Source: Lepidodermella squamata (taxonomy: Eukaryota; Gastrotricha). From it: a DNA stretch of 64,000 nt. This document shows positions 56,501-64,000 of this stretch, piece by piece. The DNA is taken from contig JBLDXI010000033.1 of NCBI GenBank assembly GCA_047495785.1, positions 1,054,001 to 1,118,000 on the forward strand, given 5' to 3'. A model generated the notes under the pieces. The model ran no database searches. It was given only the letters and a program-made list of their open reading frames with translations, and was not told where the DNA came from. A program made the translations under genes and the position numbers. The stretch's first letter is position 1; every line of letters starts with the position of its first letter.

Positions 56501-56902
56501 ATGTCGGCCGTCGTCAAGTTTTTTCTCTTGCCCCGAAGTCTAATATTAATATTTTTATTGGACGATGAGCAAAAAAAACCTAGCCTGCTATTGAATAGCC
56601 GCTGCGACCCCAACTGCGGCTATTATAACATCCGGGCGAAATCTCTACGCTGTCATAGGAAAAAAACCATCTGTCGAAAGGCCGACGAAAAATTAGTTTC
56701 GAGAGGTTTGCCCGCCCCGGACTGGTCGCGCTGGAACACGGCACTTTTCTGTATTAGCTAATAACATAACCTGCTTTATTTAGGATATCGCTTACGTCTC
56801 TTAGTTACCTCAAAAAACTTGGGTCAAATTACGATTTTTCTCGTATTTAGGTCGTTAAATTAATTTTCGACTAAATATTACCGCCTGAATAACCTCGCAG
56901 AC
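53558..56902. other. Intergenic, 3.3 kb
   Basis: No supported gene. Noted: an AATTT/TTAAT low-complexity run at about 53832-53862, and a GC-richer island at 54050-54400 with an unidentifiable 73-codon - strand frame. A short + frame at 56054-56365 and related ones have no signal. This is the largest empty stretch of the window. Confidence 0.5.
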
Positions 56903-57424
56903 ATGCAGTCAATGTTGATGCTTTTGGTTTCGGCCGGCGTTGTTGCGGCCGCTTTCGCCGCCGAGGAGGAACTCGTCCGTTCGAAGCGCCAGATCTCTTT
57001 CCAAGCCCCATCAGCCTCCGTTCAGCAGCCGAACGTGCCGCAACTGCCCCAGTTCCAGCCCCCGAACCTCGGCTTCAACCAGCCATCGGCTAGCTTCAAC
57101 AACCCGGCCGCCTCGTTCCAGGCGCCCAACCTCGGCTTCCAGCAGCCCAACTACGGCGCCAGCTCGTACAACAGCGCTTACAACAACGGCTACGGCGTCG
57201 CCACCGCCCGCTGCAACCCGTGCTACCCGGTTCAGGGCCAGCAGTGGTGCAACCGCGACCAGTCGTGCCAGCCCGCCCCTGGCTACTGCAGCGTCATCTG
57301 CGGCATGCCCAGCTCGTCAGGCGTTTGCGACTACACCTTCCAGTGCAGGTTGGTATCGTCGGCGCCGCGAAGCGCCGTCTCCGCGGGTCTCGTCGCCGTT
57401 GCTGCCGCTTTCATGCTTCTCTAA
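56903..57424 (+). CDS. Secreted, probably GPI-anchored Cys-rich protein
   Basis: Single exon, 174 codons (173 aa). Signal peptide MQSMLMLLVSAGVVAAAFAA, then EEELVRSKRQ with a dibasic site, a repetitive Gln/Pro/Asn/Phe-rich region (about 31-95; PPNLGFNQPSASF, APNLGFQQPN), and a compact domain with eight cysteines (about 101-145: RCNPC, WCNRDQSC, GYCSVICG, CDYTFQC). The C-terminus SAPRSAVSAGLVAVAAAFMLL is a classical hydrophobic GPI-attachment tail. Codons are strongly C/G-ending, like the heat-shock gene, suggesting high expression. No named family recognised; a cuticle or cell-surface role is only a guess. Confidence 0.75.
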   Translation: MQSMLMLLVSAGVVAAAFAAEEELVRSKRQISFQAPSASVQQPNVPQLPQFQPPNLGFNQPSASFNNPAASFQAPNLGFQQPNYGASSYNSAYNNGYGVATARCNPCYPVQGQQWCNRDQSCQPAPGYCSVICGMPSSSGVCDYTFQCRLVSSAPRSAVSAGLVAVAAAFMLL

Positions 57425-59060
57425 ACGTTACCTCACTCAGCGAAGCGTGATCCCTCTGTGTAGAAATAATCTCCATTTCCCAATTACAATTAAGGCTCCT
57501 CTATACGTATATATGTGAAGATCTAGGTCATTTTACACCCTAGACGGAAATCCCTTCGCCTCGTAAAAAAATCGTGAAAGCCAGGTCGGTAATAACACTT
57601 TTTTTATTGTGCAATCGTGAAAAAATGCGGCCACCTTGGTTATAACAATATATTTTTCTGTTCTAAATTAAACCCATCTTGAAGAAAATAAACAGTTCGA
57701 AAAATATCATCAAACTGGTGTTTAACATGACTGTTAACAATTGAAAAGTGGGGGTTTGGCGAAAATTCTGACATCAGGAGATTTTTATGTCGCTTTCAAT
57801 ATCAATTAACGAGGAGTTGAACGATATCAAAAAGAGGTTGATAGTCATTTGCTGACGATTGCTGACAATTTCGGCTTTTAAGTTTGCCAGTAAAAAATGC
57901 CAGTTTCGAAAAAGTGCGCCTTAAAAAATTTGACTTTTTTATTGCATCAATTGATACAGCGTTTCCCATAGAGAGCTGGTTGATCTGATCTCTATGCGTG
58001 TTCCATAAGTAACGCAAGCAAAGAAAATACTCGGAAAAGGGTTCAGAAACTCTGAAAGTGAGAGACACGAAGTCACATCTCATGGCAAGACAATTTTTAG
58101 AAAAATTCTAGATAATCACGGGAAAAGTAAACAAGTAGGTCACTTGTTAATGGGATTAAGTCCGGAGAAATTCTGACCAACCGGGTAAAATACCAAAATT
58201 CACCGAGCCAGATACCCATCGAGGTTTTCCGAGTTTTCTGCGGTAATTTGTTTCTTACTTCTTCGGCTAAATCGCGGATAAAAGATGGAATTGTCTCTAT
58301 TTGGGAAATTGAAAGATAGTGGCGCAAGTTCTGGGAGACGTGAAATGCCCCACACTATAAATTCTAATTTTAATTCCCTCCGTACTGTCGACAGCTTTAG
58401 GGTAATCTGAGATGGGGAATTTTGCTAGATATTCGAAATTTGTGTTGGAATCCAGCTAATGTCTCCACGTCAACATAAATAGATAGGCTTCTGGGATTAC
58501 TCGTCTTTAAAGGAGGATGGGAGCCTATCCTAGAAGTATGAAATTTGAAAATTTAAAATCCTCAAGATAAGCGTAGTGACAAAATCCTGGAATCGAAGCA
58601 TTGCCCTTCAAATCAACATATTATTGCAATTTGCTGGAAATTACAGAAAATTCGCGAAACCCCACTTTTCACTCGTTAACGATCACATGCGGAGACTTCG
58701 AGTTGCTTATTTTATTAATATTTTTTTTAATTTCATTTTATAATTTTTTAAATAACCTTGTGATTCTCAGCCTAGTTTTTCTTTCAGTTTTCTTGCTCAA
58801 GCAGCTGCCAGGTCCTTTTACAGGTCATGCGTTCGGCGGCCTATAAAAAAGCGACTAATGAGCAATAAAAAATGTTTTTGTCGTGGACAATTACAATACT
58901 AAAGTGGCAGACGTCACCACCAGGTAGTTGAAAAAACCCCAGAAATCCGAGTGCGCCTCTCATCTCTGACTGATGACCTGGCTCGCGCGAGGTTTAGTTG
59001 TTTTTTTTCATAACAAACCAACACGCAGGTCATTAGCTCAGAAAAAATTATTTACGCACG
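57425..59060. other. Intergenic, 1.6 kb with a dispersed repeat
   Basis: No supported coding exon. Contains a diverged copy of the repeat seen in the protease-homologue introns (58405-58682). Confidence 0.5.
58405..58682 (+). repeat. Dispersed repeat, intergenic copy
   Basis: 3' part 58628-58682 (ATTTGCTGGAAATTAC, GAAACCCCACTTTTCAC, GTTAAC) matches 41831-41884 and 45942-45996; the 5' part shares ATTTTGCTAGATATTC and CCACGTCAACATAAAT-like strings with 41640-41695. It shows the sequence is mobile or repetitive rather than part of the protease duplication. Confidence 0.6.
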
Positions 59061-60283
59061 ATGGCTGTAATAGTAATGAACAACGCGTGTCGCTGCCACT
59101 ACCTCGAGCTCCTGCTGATTTTATCTATAGGTAAAATTGCCTTTTAATGATGTTTAATGATGCCACATCGCAATGTTAAGCAGGGGCAACATTTGGACAA
59201 GTTGTACGCGTGAAATGGGCGCAGAGCAATGTGCTACCCGCCTACCGGAGTGGCGTTAATTGGGCTTGTAACGGCGATCTGTCTTCCCAGATCGGCGCCC
59301 CGCTTAACAACGCTCAACAATGTGCCGCTGTATGCGATGCCAGCCCTAGGTGCCAGGGTTTCACTGTCTTCCTAGTCCGACGAATGTGCGTTGTTCGGAC
59401 GATTGACTGCGTTATGGAGCCGCTTGAAGGAGCGATTTTGTACCGAAAGGCGGCTTTGATTGTCACAAAAGAGCCTCTAACAAGAACCTTGGAGGAGAGA
59501 TTAATCACCCTAGCACCCATCGAACAGCCAGTGGCGATCATTAATACAAAAACTGAGATGGAAAAGGCTTCGACATCGCAATCCCAACCAGCAACAACCA
59601 CCTTGAAAATGACTACAACAAGGCAGTTACCAGCGAAAAATAGTTATGCTGCGAAAAAAGACCTGAGATGTTCTGAGGGTACCAGCAAAACGATTGGGAC
59701 TGTGTTGAGCGACCTCGAACAATGCAAGGCGCTGTGTAATGACGCGGCAGATTGTTACGGGATCAACTTGAGAACGGAATCTAACACATGCGTAACTAAA
59801 ACTTCAGGTTGTTTGCTGCTCGAGGATGAGAAGAGCATTTTTTACGAGAAATCTTCGGTACCTGCTGCTGCTTCAACTACCGCGACTTCGACTACTACGA
59901 CAACTCAACTTACATCAACGACTACAGAGTCAGCCCGGCCTAGAATTGGCAAGCTTATAGGTGCACCGGCTACAAACCCAGAAACGTCGACAATACAGCT
60001 AGCAACCCCGGCACCTAAATTAAGCGGAAAAGATGACCGGCTTTCTCACTACACGGCGATCAATGAGACTCGGTGCTCAGGTGGTACCAGTGAAAAAGTT
60101 GGAGAGACCGTTAATGATTTGAATGAATGCTTAGCTCTATGCGATCAATCTGCTAGATGTTACGGGTTGAACTGGCGGCCTATCGATAAAGTTTGCGCGG
60201 CTAGGACTAGTGGCTGCGAAATTTTGCCAACTGATAGTTCAACATTTTACAAGAAGAAATCTGCAGCTGAACTGATGAAATAA
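59061..60283 (+). CDS. Secreted protein with three PAN/apple-like domains
   Basis: Exons 59061-59130 and 59184-60283 (390 codons, 389 aa). The ATG at 59061 gives a signal sequence (LELLLILSI); a later ATG would lose it. Three similar six-Cys modules follow: about 45-90 (WACNGDLSSQIG, CAAVCDASPRCQGF), 175-230 (CSEGTSKTIG, CKALCNDAADCYGI) and 310-370 (CSGGTSEKVG, CLALCDQSARCYGL). The core C-x3-C-x5-C-[YQ]-G-[FLI] is that of PAN/apple folds. Thr/Ser-rich, probably O-glycosylated linkers separate them. PAN domains bind proteins or sugars; extracellular matrix or surface role is inferred. AATAAA at 60346-60351. Confidence 0.8.
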
Positions 60284-60345
60284 TAGGAACATTTCAAGTC
60301 AAGTTATTTTTTTCCAAACCGCAGCTAGCTGATATTGCAGATTTG

Positions 60346-60351
60346 AATAAA
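60346..60351 (+). terminator. Poly(A) signal AATAAA
   Basis: Hexamer 63 bases after the three-domain PAN gene. Confidence 0.5.
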
Positions 60352-61042
60352 ACGCTCTCGAGATGGTTTTTCATGTTTTCGGCATTATTTTTTCATTGAG
60401 TTGCGAGTAACGAGAAGAAATGGAGAAAAATTAACTTTCGCTCGAAAAATTCTGAAAAATAACCCATAGGTGGGCAGGATGATTCCTCAGTTTTCATACT
60501 CATTTTGATAATTTTTGTCTGATTTTTGGAAATTGAATGTGTTTGCCCAAAAGGAGACAATTGGCGGGTTTTTTTGACGGGCGCATCTGAATGAATATGT
60601 ATTAGTATGCCCAGGCGTTAATTTGAAGTATCCAAATGTCCAAGGCCCAAGTGAACAAAATACCGGCATGCTTTCAATTATTTTTAACTTCAAAGCATTT
60701 CCTTCTTATTTTGATTTGATATATAATAAACCAAAATCTTATCGATGTAACAGTTTGATCAAGCGTTGATATATGAGATCAAGCCACTCCTACATATTTC
60801 GTTAACTGCGGCAAAAAATTGAGTTTAAACTTGTTGATGTCTGTTGTCTGTTTCAAGGTTATTAGGTAAAGAGCAAAAAGCCAATATTTTTTTCTTTAAA
60901 CTTGCCACCTTGTTACCTTGAAATGGACATAATAAACAAGCTGAAATCCATCTTTTTTCGGCGCCGCTATGAGGATATTAAGAGAAATGCATAGTACACC
61001 TTAAGAATGTTGCGCACACTTTTAATAAAATTAAAAAAATAT

Positions 61043-61250
61043 CAGGCCACCTGCCTGGCAGAACGACGGTTAGATTCCAGCTGAGGTCTTCACATTTTTT
61101 TAGTAACATAGTTTTTCAGTTAGACTAGTTAGCTTATTGCAGTTTTAGCTTTGAAAACCAATCCACGCCTATCAAAATGATGGCTAAAAACAAATTCAAT
61201 AGAAAAATATGACGACCTCCGCTGGAATCGAAACATCGTTCTCCCAGGCT
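61043..61250. repeat. Inverted pair of SINE-like (B-box containing) segments
   Basis: On + at about 61049-61105 and on - at about 61250-61196 the same segment occurs: CCTGGSAGAACGAYG, then a B-box-like motif (GGTTAGATTCC on +, GTTTCGATTCC on -), then AGCKGAGGTC and a T-run. The - copy is preceded by GTGGCGAGGCGGCTTAAGA, similar to a tRNA-Leu A box. The T-run resembles a Pol III terminator. The A-to-B spacing is too short for a working tRNA. Confidence 0.55.
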
Positions 61251-62000
61251 CTTAAGCCGCCTCGCCACGGTGGTTCATGATTTCGCCACCAGGACGAATG
61301 CTTTTAGCTTTACCGAACAAGTCCCATTTTTTGTTAAACACCAGCGCGACCGCTCCCACCAACCCGACCGCACGACCACTCCCGGAAAAAAATAGTTGGA
61401 CTATGAGACTGCAAATCGAACCTCCTATAATGATCATAAACGATTTTTCTCTGTTTTTAGTCATCAACTTTGGTTTCCGACATATTCGAAGCAATTGATC
61501 GAGATGAGTGTCTAGGAAATAAAATTATCCAATATTTTATTAGATAATGGTTTAAACACACGCGAGATGAATCATTATTGCTCTAGCTCTAATCAGTTTG
61601 CTTATTTGAAACAGGTCTCGTTGTAGCGCTGTATGGCAGCGGATAATTTAATCTCATTAACGGGCTCTTGGTAATATTAGAAAACGTTTAGACGCTGAAT
61701 TTCTATGCTGTCAATGCTTCTGGTCATGGCTTTTCACGATTATAGCTCAATTTCTCATTTATCCACGCCATAGGAATACTTATATAATATGCCCAGCTCA
61801 TTTGTAAGGTCCCCACACGACCACAAAACATGATGGGCGTAGGGCACAAGATGACCTACTGATTATAGCATATAGGCCTAACACCTTGTTGCACGTGCGC
61901 GTTGGTTATGAAAATCTAGAGATGATAGGATTACCAAAGCACAACGCGCTCGTAAAAATCTTGACGAGAACCATCGCCACAAGCGACTGGACGCAATATA

Positions 62001-64000
62001 ATGCCAACATGTACCAGACTGTTCGTTATCCTAACTCTAATAGGTAAAATCAGCTGATGAATTCCTTATTGCAAATTCCACCTTAAAACTTATAGGAAAT
62101 GTACTAGCTCAAGACGATTATTCGGTCGATTTAGGTCGCAGGTGTGAGGGTGGCCAACTAAGCGATAGTTTCCGGTCTATCGCTGATTGTCAGCAGGGCT
62201 GTTCAAGAAATCGAGATTGTGCCGGTTTCAATTGGTACCCAACTCAATCTCGTTGCGTTTTAGCCTCGATTAACTGTCGCACTGCTCGAAGCCGAGATTC
62301 TGATTATTACACGAAGCCAAACTCCAGTCCCTCGCCAGTGGAAGCGCCGGAGCAACCTATTAGGCAGCAATTGACTAGTCCTAGTACGAATGAGGGTCGC
62401 AAATACCGAGTAACCCTAGGCTATACGTGCCAAGGCGGGGAAAGTCGATCGATCGGCCAAGCGAGATCGACGATTCAAGAATGCTTGAAGCTATGCAGTG
62501 TTACAGCAGAGTGTTACGGGTTCACCTGGGACGTTTCGATTGGCCAGTGTTACCTAACTACAGGGCGATGCTACTTCTCGCCGAGCAATCAATACGTGTT
62601 TTACATCAGGCCACCTACGGAATTTGGTCAGCGGAATAGTAATCCAGCGGATTTACTCGCCGCCCCGAGAAATTCAGTTGTAAATCAATTCATCAGCCGG
62701 ATAAACTGGGCGCAGAGTAATGTGCTACCTGACTACCGAAGCGGAACCGGCTGGGCTTGTTCCGGGGATTTATCGTCTCAAATAGGGCCGTCAATGTCGA
62801 CCGCCCAGGAATGTGCAGCCATCTGTGACTTGGCTGCTAATTGCCAGGGTTTCACGATCTATCTACTACAACGGCGTTGTATTGTTCGAACTACTGATTG
62901 CAAAATCGAACAGTCGCAGTGGTCTATCCTATATCGAAAGCGATGGATGACCTATGTGACAGAGGTTCCGGTCACAACGCCACAGCCTGAATCTCTCATC
63001 CCGTCGGCTCTGAACGCAGAACCTGATGATATGAACTGGAATAGGCAACTGTCAATCTCGATACCGGGGTATCAGATAAATTTAGGTGCTAACTGTTACG
63101 GCACGCGGCCAATTTTTCAACTACAGACCAATCTGATGGATTGCATGGACCGTTGTAGTAAAAATGTTGATTGCGCTGGTTTTAATTGGAACTTCGACTC
63201 GAATTTATGTGTCCCACTTAATGGCGGTTGCTCAATAGGTGTCGACCCTCAATTTGCGTATTATAGGCGAGAAGGAATGGCGAAAACAACTCGATACCCC
63301 ACTACAACCGAAACAACGACTCGGACAACAACGGTACCAACCACTTCAAAACGATGGGAGGAATATAGGACGACCCGATGGGAGGAATATAGGACCACCA
63401 CGCCTCGTACAACTACTACTACTACAGAGCAACTACCGCAGGAGAGATTTAGCTATTTTACTCGGAACGAAACTAGATGCATGAATGGGAATGCTCTTGG
63501 TCCAATTTTAACCAGCGTCGAAGAATGTATTGAAATGTGCAATAAGCTACCCGATTGCTACGGCTTCAATTGGCGACCCTTCGAAGGAAAATGCGCGGCT
63601 CGCGACCGAGATTGCGTCTTCAGCGCAACTCCTGGAACAATTTTCTACGAAAAATCCAGCGCGACTTCTGCACCTACTTACTATGAAAGATCGACAATTT
63701 CAACCACCACAACTGAACTAGCGACTACTGTCTCTTCTACGGCGTTGAACGCTGAGGAGGAAGACTCGGCGCTGAATTATGCCGACTACAACGGTATGAG
63801 GTGTTCCGGTGGCGTGAAAATCGGCGAGATTTTGCCGAATCTCGGCGATTGCTTCAAAATGTGCGATCGATTGCCGCAGTGTGCCGGCTTTAATTGGCGT
63901 CTCAGCGATCGCGTATGCGTGGCACGCACGAGCCAGTGCGAGACAGGCCCCATGGTTGATTCGATTTTCTATAAAAAGAAAAAGACGCAAACCGCTGAGC
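62001..64000 (+). CDS. Secreted protein with six PAN/apple-like domains (3' end beyond window)
   Basis: Exon 1 62001-62043 (signal sequence MPTCTRLFVILTLI) and exon 2 from 62096, open without a stop to the window edge: 649 codons so far. Six PAN-like modules with the C-x3-C-x5-C-[AYQ]-G-F core: CQQGCSRNRDCAGFNW, CLKLCSVTAECYGFTW, CAAICDLAANCQGFTI, CMDRCSKNVDCAGFNW, CIEMCNKLPDCYGFNW and CFKMCDRLPQCAGFNW. Thr-rich linkers separate them; one holds a duplicated RWEEYRTT unit near 63352-63392. The third module is nearly the same as the first module of the neighbouring gene (WAQSNVLP, SGDLSSQIG), so the genes are paralogues by domain duplication. Lacks a visible membrane anchor within the window. 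Confidence 0.82.

Larger units (their letters stand above)
60284..62000. other. Intergenic, 1.7 kb with SINE-like inverted pair
   Basis: Otherwise AT-rich and without a gene; holds two related Pol III-like segments in opposite orientation (61043-61250). Confidence 0.5.

Noticed and set aside
56940-57518. 192-codon frame overlapping the GPI-type gene
   Set aside because: A +1-frame shadow made of Arg/Ser/Ala/Thr/Pro runs, with no signal peptide or domain.

Overview
The window is nuclear DNA from an animal with a compact genome. Most introns are 45-60 nt, start with GT and end in T-rich TTTCAG, TTGCAG or TTTTAG acceptors. Poly(A) signals are plain AATAAA, and the gene families are metazoan: Cys-loop receptors, SLC13, SLC35G, stefins, PAN-domain proteins and a globin. 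The intron style, and a globin whose distal position reads as Gln, suggest a nematode-like or other small ecdysozoan. Tardigrades, rotifers and other compact invertebrates are not excluded. There is no bacterial signature, operon, CRISPR array or rRNA. Exon models below were assembled by hand from splice signals, frame continuity and family alignment; lengths assume those models.

Layout. (1) 1-18.2 kb, + strand: a tandem array of eight SLC35G/EamA-type drug/metabolite transporter genes (the first cut by the window edge) plus one decayed copy at 9.9-10.2 kb. A nicotinic-type Cys-loop channel (1.2-3.5 kb) and a small secreted protein (13.5-14.1 kb) sit among them. The paralogues fall into three intron classes: 3-exon, 2-exon and intronless. 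(2) 18.2-20.2 kb, - strand: a second, divergent Cys-loop channel. (3) 20.5-23.6 kb: a head-to-head pair, a CCP/sushi-like secreted protein (-) and a secreted REJ-like protein (+). (4) 24-26.9 kb: two secreted two-domain stefin-type cystatins. (5) 27.3-39.1 kb, - strand: three tandem SLC13 (INDY-type) carboxylate/sulfate transporters that differ at their substrate/sodium motifs. (6) 40.5-46.7 kb: two near-identical trypsin-fold proteins that have lost catalytic His and Ser, plus a fragment of a third copy, with a telomere-like repeat and a GC-rich relic between them. (7) 47-49.7 kb, - strand: a small heat-shock protein and a divergent globin. (8) 52.1-53.6 kb: a 5'-truncated non-LTR retrotransposon with a TAA-repeat tail. 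(9) 56.9-57.4 kb: a GC-rich, apparently GPI-anchored Cys-rich protein. (10) 59-64 kb: two PAN/apple-domain secreted proteins, the second running off the window.

Overall the window is dominated by recent tandem duplication (SLC35G, SLC13, stefin, protease homologue, PAN). Functions are membrane transport, ligand-gated signalling and secreted protease control or adhesion. The most unusual items are the paired pseudoproteases with their dead third copy, secreted tandem stefins, the changing SNT motifs across the SLC13 array, two channels whose pore-entry motifs depart from the usual GEK, and several uncatalogued foldback or Pol III-like repeat elements.
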